DNA of 64,000 nt from Myxococcota bacterium (GTDB lineage Bacteria; Myxococcota_A; Bradymonadia; UBA7976; UBA1532), in contig CAUJDF010000042.1 of the NCBI GenBank assembly GCA_963169045.1, forward strand, positions 184,711-248,710, read 5' to 3'. Under the pieces are notes generated by a model. It was not told the DNA's origin. It saw only the letters and a list, made by a program, of their open reading frames with translations, and searched no databases. Positions 51,947 to 60,721 of the stretch are shown piece after piece. Positions within the stretch are counted from its first letter, which is position 1, and each line of letters starts with the position of its first letter. Position numbers and translations under genes: made by a program.

Positions 51947-53362
51947 ATGCGCATGCTCTTTCTGGCGCTGGCGCTCGCGCTCGCCGGCTGCGACGACGGC
52001 GGACGCACGCGCGACAACCCCGACGAACCGGACGCGTCCGCCCCACCGGACGCCGCCGCGCCCGACGGCGACGGCGCGCGCCCGCCCGACAGCGGCCCGC
52101 CGACCGACGCCGCGGTCCCGGACGCGGCCCTCGACGGCGCCCCGCCGGACCCCGACGCCGCGCCCGTCCCCGAGCTCTGCGACGGGGACGACGACGACGG
52201 CGACGGGCGGATCGACGAGGGCGTCGCCAACATCTGCGGCGGCTGCGGCGGCCTGCCGCCCGAGGGCTGCCAGTCCTGGCGCGTGCAGCTGCTGCGCGAC
52301 GAGGCCGGCGAGACCGACACGAACCGCGTGATCGGCCTGTCCGCGGGCATCCTGGCCGTGTCGGAGCGCCGCCTCGAGGGCGCGGACTGCGAGTTCATCC
52401 GCGTGCCGGCCCAGCACCCGGACGCGCACCTCGGCCTCGTCAACGTCGACGCGCCGGAGGTCACGCTGAACCAGGTGCCGGACTACGACGAGCAGAGCGG
52501 CGCCCACCGCTACGGCAACTCCCCGGATCTCGGCCGCATCCGGCTCTACGGCGACGGCGACCCGCTGACGGTGCGCGCCGGCGGCGGGCGGCTGGTCGGG
52601 GCGTTTCGCGAGACGCTGGACGCGCCGGCCGGGCTCGCGGGTGTGTCCGGCGAGGACCTCGCGCCCTTCGCGGCGCGCGCGCGCGGCGAGGGCGATGGCC
52701 CGGCGACGCTGCGCTGGACGCCGGCCGCGGACGGCGGCGGCGAACTGCGCCTGTTCATCGGCGGCAGCGTCGGCCTGTTCAACCGAAACGTGTACCGTGC
52801 CATCCGCCACTACCAGCTCGACGGCGTCCTGCAGGACGACGGCGAGCTCTCGTTGCCGCCCGAGCTCTTCACGCCCGTCCCGCAGAGCGCGGTCTGGGTC
52901 CACCTGACGCGGCAGGCGCGCCTGCAGAAGCCGCTCGGACCGCACGGCGTCGAGATCCTCGCCGGCCAGCGCGTCGAGACGCGCATGAGCGGCGCCCTCG
53001 ACCTCGACACGACCGCGCCCTTCGACATCCTCGCGCCGTCGCCCAACGAGCGCCGCGTCACGCCGGGCGAGCCCCTCGAGATCCGGTGGAGCGACCCGCC
53101 CGCCGGCACCGGCCCGCTCGTGGTGACGCTGACGCTCGTCGACGGCACCAACCTCGAGGTGCGCCAGCTGTCTTGCACGGTCGACGATCCCGCGGCAGGC
53201 CGCCTTGTGCTGCCCGGCGACGCGACCGAGGCCTGGCCGATGGGCCAGGGCGACCTGCGCCAGCTCAGCATCAGTTACGCCCTCGCCGACGCCCCGCTGC
53301 CGCCGCCCGACCGCGGCAGCCTCACCCAGTCCGTCACCCTCCTCCTGCGCCTCGAGCCCTGA
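51947..53362 (+). CDS. Secreted lipoprotein with MopE-like calcium motif
   Basis: A 471-residue protein from ATG 51947. It has a lipoprotein signal (FLALALALAGC), a 55-residue Asp/Pro/Ala linker, a MopE-like loop (CDGDDDDGDGRIDEG), a small cysteine knot (CGGCGGLPPEGC), a beta-rich middle and, near 370-460, an Ig-like domain (PSPNERRVTPGEPLEIRWSDPPAG). I recognise no enzyme. It is probably exposed on the outer membrane. It is 44 bp downstream of the TIGR02757 gene but unlikely to belong to that system. Confidence 0.75.
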   Translation: MRMLFLALALALAGCDDGGRTRDNPDEPDASAPPDAAAPDGDGARPPDSGPPTDAAVPDAALDGAPPDPDAAPVPELCDGDDDDGDGRIDEGVANICGGCGGLPPEGCQSWRVQLLRDEAGETDTNRVIGLSAGILAVSERRLEGADCEFIRVPAQHPDAHLGLVNVDAPEVTLNQVPDYDEQSGAHRYGNSPDLGRIRLYGDGDPLTVRAGGGRLVGAFRETLDAPAGLAGVSGEDLAPFAARARGEGDGPATLRWTPAADGGGELRLFIGGSVGLFNRNVYRAIRHYQLDGVLQDDGELSLPPELFTPVPQSAVWVHLTRQARLQKPLGPHGVEILAGQRVETRMSGALDLDTTAPFDILAPSPNERRVTPGEPLEIRWSDPPAGTGPLVVTLTLVDGTNLEVRQLSCTVDDPAAGRLVLPGDATEAWPMGQGDLRQLSISYALADAPLPPPDRGSLTQSVTLLLRLEP

Positions 53363-53421
53363 CGCGAATCGCCGCGGCCCCGCCCTCCCTCTGATTCCAC
53401 GTTGGGGGATGGAGGTGGGCC

Positions 53422-54930
53422 ATGCTGCTGCTCCTCGAACATCTGTTGACCTCGAGCGACGCGGCTTCGGTCGACGAGCTCGGCTGGGACGTCGCCGTCA
53501 GCGGATACACCGCCCTCGTCGGCGCCCCCCGCGGCATTCAGCCGGGGTCGGCCTATGTCTTCGTCCGCGAAGGCGGGGGCTACACCGAGCAGGCCATCCT
53601 GAACCCTTCGCTGCCTGAGGGCTTCGACGCCTTCGGCATGGCCGTCGACATCGACGGGGACGTGGCCGTGGTGGGCGCGCGCTCGTCCGGCGCTTCGGGA
53701 CGGGTGTTCGTCTTCGAACGCACCGGCACCGCCTGGGAAGAGACCTCGTTCATCGACGCGGAGGACGTGCTCGTCGACCCCGACGAGTTCTCGTTCGGCA
53801 ACGCGGTGGCCGTGTCCGGGGACCGCATGCTCGTCACGTCCAGCGCACGTGTGTATGCGTTCGAGCGCGACGGTGATGGCTGGGCGCTCGATATCGAGCT
53901 CACGTCCCTCGGTGTCGCCGGCGGGGTGTGGAGCGTCGACCTGCGGGGCGACCGCGCCATCGTCGGCAGCCTGAACGACAACGCCTATGTGTACGAACGC
54001 CACGCCGGCGGATGGCAGTTCGCCGCCGTGCTCCTGACCGAAGAGTCGCAGGCCGGCACGGGCTTCGGCCGCGCCGTGGCGATCGACGGCAACCTGGCGG
54101 TCGTCGGCGCGCCCGAGGCGCCGAGCAACGACACCGAGGAGGGCGGCGCGGCCTACGCCTTCGTCCGCACCGCCGCCGGCTGGGTCTTCGACGAGAAGCT
54201 CGAGCCGCTGCCGCCCGACGTGCACGACATCCACGACTATGGCTGGTCCATCGCCCTCGGCGGCGGCCGTCTCGTCGTCGGCGACCCCTCGGACATGCAC
54301 GCCAACGCCGGCGCCGGCGCCGCCTGGCTCTACGAGCGGAGCGGCGGCGCCTGGATCTTCGACCAGCGCGTCGTCGCCAGCGACGCCGAGTCGTTCGATC
54401 GCTTCGCCTGGTCCGTCGATCTGTCGGCGTTCGCGCTGCTCGCGGGCGCGCCCGAAGCCAGCGAGAACCACTTCCGTGAGGGCCTCGCGTACGCCTACGA
54501 CCTGCCCTTCGACCCGCCGGTCGGCGGCAACGGCTGGCTGCTGGTCGCGCGCATCCTGTTCGGCCTGACGGGCGGCGGCGGCGGCGTCATCCTGCTGCCC
54601 GGCTCGGGTCCCGTCCCCATCGATCCCGACCCGTTCTTCGGCCGTCCGCTCTTCGCGTTGTTCGCCGACGACGCCGCCGAGCGCGATCTCCTGATCGACC
54701 AGGTGCGGCGGCTGTGGCCCGGCGAGCGCGTGGCCGTGGTCGACGACGCACGCAGCGCGCTCGCGCTGCCCGACACGCTCGCGCTCGTCACGCCCGGGCG
54801 CGAAGCGCTCACGCTCGTCGGCCTGCTGCTGCCGACGCGCGCTGCGCTCCGCCGCACCGCCCCGGTGGTCGTCTTCCTCGACGCCGACGGCCCGATGGCG
54901 CGCGTCCTTCGCCTGCTCGCGCGTCTCTGA
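53422..54930 (+). CDS. Seven-bladed FG-GAP-like beta-propeller with C-terminal alpha/beta domain
   Basis: A 502-residue protein from ATG 53422 (GGAGGTGGGCC ahead). Residues 15-355 hold seven repeats of about 48 residues with the pattern FGxAVAxxGDxAVVGAP...AYVFER...GxW, so a complete seven-bladed propeller is likely. The final 140 residues change character. A Gly-rich, partly hydrophobic hinge (ILFGLTGGGGGVILLPG) leads to an alpha/beta domain (FADDAAERDLLIDQVRRLWPGERVAVVDDARSAL...PVVVFLDADG) that looks like a degenerate receiver or Rossmann fold. No signal peptide is evident, which is unusual for an FG-GAP protein. Confidence 0.75.
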   Translation: MLLLLEHLLTSSDAASVDELGWDVAVSGYTALVGAPRGIQPGSAYVFVREGGGYTEQAILNPSLPEGFDAFGMAVDIDGDVAVVGARSSGASGRVFVFERTGTAWEETSFIDAEDVLVDPDEFSFGNAVAVSGDRMLVTSSARVYAFERDGDGWALDIELTSLGVAGGVWSVDLRGDRAIVGSLNDNAYVYERHAGGWQFAAVLLTEESQAGTGFGRAVAIDGNLAVVGAPEAPSNDTEEGGAAYAFVRTAAGWVFDEKLEPLPPDVHDIHDYGWSIALGGGRLVVGDPSDMHANAGAGAAWLYERSGGAWIFDQRVVASDAESFDRFAWSVDLSAFALLAGAPEASENHFREGLAYAYDLPFDPPVGGNGWLLVARILFGLTGGGGGVILLPGSGPVPIDPDPFFGRPLFALFADDAAERDLLIDQVRRLWPGERVAVVDDARSALALPDTLALVTPGREALTLVGLLLPTRAALRRTAPVVVFLDADGPMARVLRLLARL

Positions 54931-54982
54931 CGCCCGCGGCGCGACGCGCGCGAGCCTTCGCCGACTCGAACGCCCGCCGCCG

Positions 54983-55228
54983 TCAGTCGAACGCGGGCTC
55001 GGGATCGGCGGGCGGCTCGGGCGGGATGAGCTCCGGCGGGACGAGCGGCTGCGCGTCGAGCGGGCCGCGGAGCGCGGGCACGTCGCCGGCGACCTCTTCG
55101 GGCGACGCCTTGGGACCGGTCACTTCGACGGCCTTCGGCGCCGACTGCACGACACGCCCCTCGAGCTTCTTCGCGCCGCCGCACGCGCACAGCGCCAGCA
55201 GCAGCGCGGGGAGGACGAGCCACTTCAC
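54983..55228 (-). CDS. Small Pro-rich lipoprotein
   Basis: An 81-residue protein from GTG 55228, which overlaps the stop of the TPR gene (GTGA). A lipoprotein signal (MKWLVLPALLLALCAC) is followed by a short Val/Lys segment and a Pro/Glu-rich tail (PPELIPPEPPADPEP). There is no recognisable family. Coupling to the TPR gene suggests a shared envelope role. Confidence 0.65.
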   Translation of the reverse strand: MKWLVLPALLLALCACGGAKKLEGRVVQSAPKAVEVTGPKASPEEVAGDVPALRGPLDAQPLVPPELIPPEPPADPEPAFD

Positions 55229-56475
55229 TTCCTGCCTCCCTTCTTCTTCTTGCCCGCCTTCGCCGGCGCCGGCTTCGTGCGGCCCTCGGGATCGGCCCGC
55301 TCGATCCAGCTCTCGACGTCGGGATCCCGCGGGTTGAGCTCGAGCACCTTGCGGAAGGCCCGCGCCGCGCCGAGCTTGTCGCCGAGGCGGTACAAGGTCG
55401 CGCCGCGATTATAGAAATCGTCCGCGCCGGCCGACGGCATGCCCGTCGCCATCAGGAACGCCTCCGACGCCTCGTCGTACTTGCCGGCGCGGTAGAGCGT
55501 GACCCCCAGGTTGTGGCGTGCCGGAACGAACTGCGCGTCGAGGTCCATGGCCTTGCGGAAGTACTTCTCCGCCCCCTCGAGGTCGCTCTTCCGGAAGGCG
55601 ACGACACCCTGGTTGAAGTGGAAGAGCGCGTGGTTGGGGCTGAAGACGCGGTGGTTCAGCCCCGCGCGCTCGAGGATGTACTCGGTGGGCTTCGCCACGT
55701 CCCAGGCGGCGGCGATGCCCGGGTTCATGTCCATCGAGCGGTGCAGGCGCAGCCAGTCGGCCGTCTCCTGGATGGTGAAGCCGGCGGTGACCGCGAGGAT
55801 GGCGAAGCGGACCGCATCGCGCGGCAGGCGGCCGCGGATCTGCCCGGCGGCGTCGCGCGACCAGGCCATCCACCGGGCGAGGCTCACGTCCTGGTTGTCG
55901 ACGAAGGTGTCGACGGCGAGCTGGCCGTCCTTGTCCTTGACGTAGCGAGAGACGCGCACGGCGTCCTCGGCCTCGAGGCGCTGGACGGTCCGCAGGACGG
56001 CGATGAGGCCGGGATCGTTCGAGCGCACGGCCTGCAGGGGCGTGCCCTCGGGGGGCGTCGGCTTGTCGGGCCAGATCGGGAGCGCCTCGAGCGCGAGCTC
56101 GGCCTCGGGCTGCTCGAGGACGAAGCGCTGGTTCGGCAGGGCGACGAAGTCGGCGCCGCCCGGGCCGCGGAAGACGATGCCCGCGTCGACCAGCAGCAGG
56201 CGCGGGCCGTCGCCGGGCCGCCGCACCTTGACCTTCAGGGTGTCGGCTTCGTTCGGCCCTTCGGCGTGGGTGCCCATCGCCACGGCGATCACGACCGCGC
56301 GCGCCGGGTCGTCGCCGGGCGGATCGAGCGGGCGGTAGTGCTCCGCGTCGGCCTGACCGCCGAGCGCGACGTCCAGCCGCGTCGACAACCGGTCGACGAG
56401 CGCGTGCAGCCCGCCTTCGGACGCGTGCGCCACGACGGGGAGCAGCGCCGCCAGCAACGCGGTGATCCTTCGCAC
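55225..56475 (-). CDS. Exported TPR-repeat protein
   Basis: A 416-residue protein from GTG 56475 behind GGAGGG. It has a signal peptide (RRITALLAALLPVVAHA). An unrecognised N-terminal domain (about 20-270) is followed by three to four TPR motifs (about 285-395: NQGVVAFRKSDLEGAEKYFRKAMDLD, HNLGVTLYRAGKYDEASEAFL, NRGATLYRLGDKLGAARAFRKVLELNP). The tail is lysine-rich (AKAGKKKKGGRK). It is likely a periplasmic scaffold. It overlaps the small lipoprotein gene. Confidence 0.8.
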   Translation of the reverse strand: MRRITALLAALLPVVAHASEGGLHALVDRLSTRLDVALGGQADAEHYRPLDPPGDDPARAVVIAVAMGTHAEGPNEADTLKVKVRRPGDGPRLLLVDAGIVFRGPGGADFVALPNQRFVLEQPEAELALEALPIWPDKPTPPEGTPLQAVRSNDPGLIAVLRTVQRLEAEDAVRVSRYVKDKDGQLAVDTFVDNQDVSLARWMAWSRDAAGQIRGRLPRDAVRFAILAVTAGFTIQETADWLRLHRSMDMNPGIAAAWDVAKPTEYILERAGLNHRVFSPNHALFHFNQGVVAFRKSDLEGAEKYFRKAMDLDAQFVPARHNLGVTLYRAGKYDEASEAFLMATGMPSAGADDFYNRGATLYRLGDKLGAARAFRKVLELNPRDPDVESWIERADPEGRTKPAPAKAGKKKKGGRK

Positions 56476-56583
56476 CAGGGGCCCTCCGGTCCTGCGGTTC
56501 GCCGATCAATAGCACCGGCCCCCGCCGCCGTGCTTGCAAATTTCCACGCCGCCGATCCTGGACGGCGCCCCGCGCGGCCCGCA

Positions 56584-56589
56584 TAGAAT
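56584..56589 (+). promoter_or_regulatory. -10-like TAGAAT directly before a GTG start
   Basis: TAGAAT (five of six matches to TATAAT) ends six bases before GTG 56595, with no Shine-Dalgarno between them. This is a leaderless-transcript candidate. A poor -35 (TGGACG at 56559, spacer 19) is the only option. Confidence 0.4.
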
Positions 56590-56594
56590 GCGCC

Positions 56595-57248
56595 GTGCGC
56601 CGCCTCACCCCGCTCTTCCTCCTGCTGCCGGCGTGTTCGTCGAACCGCGCGCCGGTGTTCGCGCCGCCGCCCGGCGATCGCGTGGTCACCGTCGGGCGCC
56701 TCGTCGAGTTCCCGGTGCACGCCATCGACCGCGACGGCGACGCGCTGCGCTACGCGGCCCGGGGGCTGCCCGTCGGCGCCCGCTTCGACGAGACGCGCGA
56801 TCCGCCGGTCTTCTCCTGGGTGCCGGTCGCCTCCGACGGCGCGGCCGCCGGGCGCCCCCACCCCGTCACGTTCGAGGCGAGCGACGACGGCGGCGGCAGC
56901 ACCGAGGCGCGCGTCGTCGTGACCGTCTTCTCGGGACACGCCGACCTGACCTTCACCTCGCCGTCGGCCTACGTGCTCGACCTCGCCGCGCAGCCGACCC
57001 TCGACGTGCTCGTCACCGTCCGCGACGACGACAGCACCCGCGTCGCCTTCGACCTCGTCGAGCAGCCGGAGGGCGCCACCATGGAGGCGCGCCCCAAGGC
57101 CGCGCGCCTCACCTGGACGCCGACGGCGGAGCAGGTCCGGCTGCGGCGCGTGCACGGCTTCATCCTGAACGCGCGCGGCGAGGACGACCCCCCCACGAAG
57201 TTCGTGCAGCAGCGGATCACCGTCGTCGTCGACGGCGATCCGCCATGA
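56595..57248 (+). CDS. Lipoprotein with two Ig/cadherin-like domains
   Basis: A 217-residue protein from GTG 56595. A short lipoprotein signal (LTPLFLLLPAC) is followed by NRAPVFAPPPGDRVVTVGRLVEFPVHAIDRDGDALRYAARGLPVGARFD. That is the textbook putative-Ig/cadherin-like (He_PIG type) domain, with the DxDGD calcium-loop wording. A second copy (LDVLVTVRDDDSTRVAFDLVEQPEGATMEA...LTWTPT) follows. Such domains mediate adhesion or spacing on the cell surface. Confidence 0.78.
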   Translation: MRRLTPLFLLLPACSSNRAPVFAPPPGDRVVTVGRLVEFPVHAIDRDGDALRYAARGLPVGARFDETRDPPVFSWVPVASDGAAAGRPHPVTFEASDDGGGSTEARVVVTVFSGHADLTFTSPSAYVLDLAAQPTLDVLVTVRDDDSTRVAFDLVEQPEGATMEARPKAARLTWTPTAEQVRLRRVHGFILNARGEDDPPTKFVQQRITVVVDGDPP

Positions 57249-57258
57249 AGGGCCGCAT

Positions 57259-57288
57259 TTGAAGCGAATTCCGCGGCTTCCGTATGCT
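57259..57288 (+). promoter_or_regulatory. Promoter-like TTGAAG-N18-TATGCT
   Basis: TTGAAG (57259-57264) and TATGCT (57283-57288), spacer 18, end six bases before GTG 57295. The TTG at 57259 that the ORF track uses as a start codon is thus better read as a -35 box, and the message may be leaderless. Confidence 0.5.
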
Positions 57289-57294
57289 TCGCGC

Positions 57295-59883
57295 GTGCTT
57301 CGTCCCCTCTTCATCGCGGCGCTGCTCGCGCTGGTGGCCTGCAACGACGCGCCGAGCGACGACGCCGACGACGCCGACGCGCCGGCGGACGCGGCGCCCG
57401 ACGTCTCGCTGCCCGATGTCTCGCCGCCCGAGGCCGACGCCGCCGCGAGGGACGCCGTGCCGCCCGATGCCGCCCCGGTCGCCCGCTGCGCCGCCGATCC
57501 CGACTGCCCCGAGGGCACCTGGTGCGACGAGGCGGGCCAGTGCCGGCCCGGCGCGACCGCGCTCTTCGTCGACCCGCCGAACGACGGCGTCACCCGGGCC
57601 GCCGCCGCCAGCTTCGACATCGCGCCGGCCTACCTCGAGCGCTGGACCGAGCGCGCCGGTCCCGAGTGTCCGGGCAACGTGCGCGGCCGCTTCGACGGCC
57701 GCGTCGACGTGCCCTCGCCCGCCGATCCGTGCGCCGACGGCTTCGAGGACGCCGACGGCGACGGGCACTTCGACGGCGTCTGGATGGGCGGCGGCGAGCT
57801 GGATCGCCCGGCGATGGGCGTCGACAACACCAACCCACCGGCCGGGCGCGTGCTCGTCTTCGTCCGCGACGACCTGCCCTACGTGCTCGTCACGCTCGAC
57901 GTCCACGCCATCGACCTGCCGCGCGCCCGCGACCTGGCGCGACACCTGCGCCTGCGCCTCGCCCTGCCCGAGGCGCGCGTCGCCGTCCACGCGACGGGCA
58001 ATCGCAACGGTCCCGACGCGGTCGGCGTCTTCGGACCGTCGCTGCTCGCCGCCGGCGGCCCCGCCGCCGAGGGCCTCCGCCAGCGCGGCCGCCGCGCCCT
58101 GGGCCTGCTGGCCAGCGTGCCCATCGCCAGTGGCGTCGCCGAGCCGTGGTGGGCGGAGACCCGGCGCCGCTGCGAGGCGGCCATCCGCCAGGCCGGCCAC
58201 CGTCTCGCGCCGGTGACCGTGCGCGCCGGCACCGTCGAGCTGCCGCTCGAGCCGGACGCGCCGGCCGACGTCGGCGCGGCGCTGCCCGACGCCGACGGGG
58301 ACGGCATCCTCAACGACGACCGCGATCTCGCGGCGTGGCGCGGGCGACCATGGCGCTTCTCGCGCGACCTGCGCCTGCCGCAGCAGCGCGACCGCCTGCT
58401 GCGCGTCGTCGCGCTGGACGCGGCGGCGGGCGGCGCGCCGGTGGCGGTGCTCGCGGGCTGGGGCGCGGTCCCGGCGACGCAGCCCGCCGCCGAGCCGATG
58501 CTCGGCGCCGACTTCCCCGGCGAGGTGCGCCGGCGGCTCGAGGCGGCCCTGCCGGGCGGCGTCGCGCTGTGGCTCGGCAGCGCGGCCGACGAAGGCGTGA
58601 TCGCCGATGAGTCCGTCTTCGTGCCCGAGGTGGACGCCGACGGGCGGCCCGTCGACGCGATGGGCGCTCCGGTCGACGACGTCGGCCAGGCCGCCCCCGC
58701 CCTCCAACGGACGCGCGCGCTCGGCGCGTACCTCGCGGCGCGGGCGCTCGACGCCCTCGACGACGTCGCGCCCGAGCCGGCGACCCTCGGCGTCGTCGGC
58801 CGCTTCGCCTGGGTCCCGCTCACGAACCCGCGGTTCGGCATCGCCGCGCGCCTCGGCATCCTGCGGCCGCTCGGCGACTGGCTCGCCGGCCGGGCCACGA
58901 CGCAGGCCTGGTCGAGCGGCACCGCGACGCCGGCGTGCGGCGGGCTCGGCTGCCTGCGCTACCGCCTCGACCGCGTCGACCTCGGCCCGATCACGCTGCT
59001 GACGACGCCGGGCGCGCTCGACGACGGCTACGTGCGCGGGCGCCCGCAGTCGAGCCTCCCCCTCGGCGACGCCCGCAACCTCGCCGATCTCGACGCCGAC
59101 GGCGTGCCGGACGCCGAGGACGCCGAGATCAAGGTCGACGCGAAGAGCCTGGGGCGCGAGATGCCCATCGTGCTGCCCGCGCCGATGAACCCGCAGCGTT
59201 TCGAGGCGATCGAAGGCCTCGCGCGGCCGCGCGTGTGGGTCGTCGGTCGGACGAACGGCGGCGTCGGCGGCCAGCGCCCGCGCGCCGAGGATGTCAACGT
59301 CTTCGAGGGCCAGCTCGACGCGCTCGCCGAGTTCGCCGCCCTCGAGGCCAACGGTGACCTCGACCTGTGCCGGGCGGGGTGGCCGTGCGACGGCGGCTTT
59401 GCGCTGGACCAGCTCGTCGCCGCGTCGCGCGACGCCCAGCCCGCTCGCCTCGCCGACATCCGCGGCGCCCACGAGCTCTGGCTGATGGGCGAGGCGGCGC
59501 CCGCGCCGGCGACGACCGGTCCCTGGCGCGTGGAGGCGCCCGACGGCACGGTCCGCGCGATGGGCGACAGCCTCGAGCTCGGCCCCGGCCAGAGCGCGTT
59601 CGATCTCGAGACCGACTTCGCCGACGTCGGCGTGGCCGCCGGTGACCGGCTGTGGGTCACCGTCGGCGAGGCCGAGGAGGCCACGTACACCGTGGGCGGG
59701 ATCGTGCCGGTCGTCCTCGCCGAGCACCCGAACCGCGGCGACGCCTGGACGGCCTCCGCCAGCGGCGGCGGCGACCTCGTCTACAACACCGCCTGCGAGC
59801 TGCTGCACGCCGGCGCCTGCCCGTCGCGGCGCCCCGTCCCCCAGGGCGAGGATCCGAACCAGGTCCTGCAGCGGACGCCCTGA
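57295..59883 (+). CDS. Large lipoprotein, neutral-ceramidase-like, metal site altered
   Basis: GTG 57295 gives 862 residues. A lipoprotein signal (LFIAALLALVAC) is followed by an Asp/Ala/Pro linker and a cysteine segment (CAADPDCPEGTWCDEAGQC). From about residue 120 the protein resembles neutral/alkaline ceramidases, with YVLVTLDVHAIDLPRARDLA and then HATGNRNGPDAVGVFGP where family members have (A/S)THTHSGP-type zinc-binding histidines. Here both histidines are lost. Several DxDGDG calcium loops occur (DADGDGILND, DLDADGVPDAEDAE). It may be a non-catalytic surface protein of ceramidase fold. Identification is by pattern only. Confidence 0.6.
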   Translation: MLRPLFIAALLALVACNDAPSDDADDADAPADAAPDVSLPDVSPPEADAAARDAVPPDAAPVARCAADPDCPEGTWCDEAGQCRPGATALFVDPPNDGVTRAAAASFDIAPAYLERWTERAGPECPGNVRGRFDGRVDVPSPADPCADGFEDADGDGHFDGVWMGGGELDRPAMGVDNTNPPAGRVLVFVRDDLPYVLVTLDVHAIDLPRARDLARHLRLRLALPEARVAVHATGNRNGPDAVGVFGPSLLAAGGPAAEGLRQRGRRALGLLASVPIASGVAEPWWAETRRRCEAAIRQAGHRLAPVTVRAGTVELPLEPDAPADVGAALPDADGDGILNDDRDLAAWRGRPWRFSRDLRLPQQRDRLLRVVALDAAAGGAPVAVLAGWGAVPATQPAAEPMLGADFPGEVRRRLEAALPGGVALWLGSAADEGVIADESVFVPEVDADGRPVDAMGAPVDDVGQAAPALQRTRALGAYLAARALDALDDVAPEPATLGVVGRFAWVPLTNPRFGIAARLGILRPLGDWLAGRATTQAWSSGTATPACGGLGCLRYRLDRVDLGPITLLTTPGALDDGYVRGRPQSSLPLGDARNLADLDADGVPDAEDAEIKVDAKSLGREMPIVLPAPMNPQRFEAIEGLARPRVWVVGRTNGGVGGQRPRAEDVNVFEGQLDALAEFAALEANGDLDLCRAGWPCDGGFALDQLVAASRDAQPARLADIRGAHELWLMGEAAPAPATTGPWRVEAPDGTVRAMGDSLELGPGQSAFDLETDFADVGVAAGDRLWVTVGEAEEATYTVGGIVPVVLAEHPNRGDAWTASASGGGDLVYNTACELLHAGACPSRRPVPQGEDPNQVLQRTP

Positions 59884-59893
59884 CCCGGACAGT

Positions 59894-59922
59894 TTGCGCG
59901 CCTCCCGGGCACCGTCTATCGT
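59894..59922 (+). promoter_or_regulatory. Promoter-like TTGCGC-N17-TATCGT
   Basis: TTGCGC and TATCGT with a 17-base spacer. The -10 ends seven bases before ATG 59930, and no Shine-Dalgarno intervenes, so this is another leaderless candidate. Confidence 0.5.
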
Positions 59923-59929
59923 CGCCAAC

Positions 59930-60271
59930 ATGGCGAAGCCAAAGAAGAAGAAGGTCTCCGCCGCGAAGAAGGCGGCCCCCGCGCGCAAGGGCGGCGCGAA
60001 GAATCCGCTCAAGGGCATGCTGATCGGCGCGGCCATCTTCGTGGCGATCGCGGCGTTCTTCATGCTGCGCGTGGGTGGCGCCACGCCGTTCGACCACCTG
60101 CGACGCGCTCTCGGCGGCGACGAGCCCGCCGCGACCGGGACGGGCGCCTCGGCCACGCCGCCGAAGCGGCCCGCGGTGGCGAAGGACGCGGCGAAGGCGG
60201 CGCCCATGGAGCAGCTCACCGCCCAGGACCAGGCCGACCTGACGAAGCTCATCGAGCAGCGCACGAAATGA
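59930..60271 (+). CDS. Small single-pass membrane protein with Lys-rich N-terminus
   Basis: A 113-residue protein from ATG 59930 (the track's 59642 start is a shadow extension). The first 30 residues are strongly basic (MAKPKKKKVSAAKKAAPARKG). One membrane helix follows (about 31-49, LIGAAIFVAIAAFFMLRVG), then an Ala/Pro/Lys periplasmic part and a short helix (LTAQDQADLTKLIEQRTK). The positive-inside rule puts the N-terminus in the cytosol. No family is recognised. It overlaps the next gene by four bases. Confidence 0.7.
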   Translation: MAKPKKKKVSAAKKAAPARKGGAKNPLKGMLIGAAIFVAIAAFFMLRVGGATPFDHLRRALGGDEPAATGTGASATPPKRPAVAKDAAKAAPMEQLTAQDQADLTKLIEQRTK

Positions 60272-60645
60272 TCCGCGGGGCGCTCATCGGGGCGCTCGCC
60301 GTGGCCGCGCTCCTCGCCGTCACCCTGCTCGGCCGCCACTTCGACGCCCGCGACGTCGAGCGCGCGGTGGACATCGCGCGCGCCCACCAGTACGGCCCGA
60401 CGACCCGCGCCCGCGTCGACGCGTGGCTCGTCGCCGAGCAACTCGGCGAGCGCGCCGCCTGGACGGCCGAGATGGAGGACGCCCTCCGCGGCCGCGTCGT
60501 GGTCACGCTGACCGTGCGCGACGGGGAGGGCCCGCCGGTGGTCCGTCAGTGGAGGGTGGAGGTGCCGACGCGCGCGGTCGAGCCGCTCGACGAGCCGACG
60601 CGCGCCTTCACCGAGCAGCTGGCGCTCTGGGCGCGGGAGCCCTGA
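60268..60645 (+). CDS. Small membrane-anchored protein
   Basis: A 125-residue protein beginning ATGA over the previous stop. There is one N-terminal helix (about 3-21, GALIGALAVAALLAVTLLG) and a soluble domain of mixed alpha/beta appearance (WTAEMEDALRGRVVVTLTVRDGEGPPVVRQWRVEV) with no known motif. It pairs with the previous small membrane protein and lies 76 bp upstream of the HtrA gene. Confidence 0.68.
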   Translation: MIRGALIGALAVAALLAVTLLGRHFDARDVERAVDIARAHQYGPTTRARVDAWLVAEQLGERAAWTAEMEDALRGRVVVTLTVRDGEGPPVVRQWRVEVPTRAVEPLDEPTRAFTEQLALWAREP

Positions 60646-60721
60646 CCGGCCCCCGCCGGTCCGCCGCGGAATGGCGCCGGCGGCGGCCGCTGTTGGCCGT
60701 CACGAGACGTTCGGGGGACCC

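Noticed and set aside
57259-57294. TTG start at 57259 for the ceramidase-like lipoprotein
   Set aside because: It would place 12 residues before the lipoprotein signal, and the TTG fits a -35 box. GTG 57295 gives a normal signal peptide.
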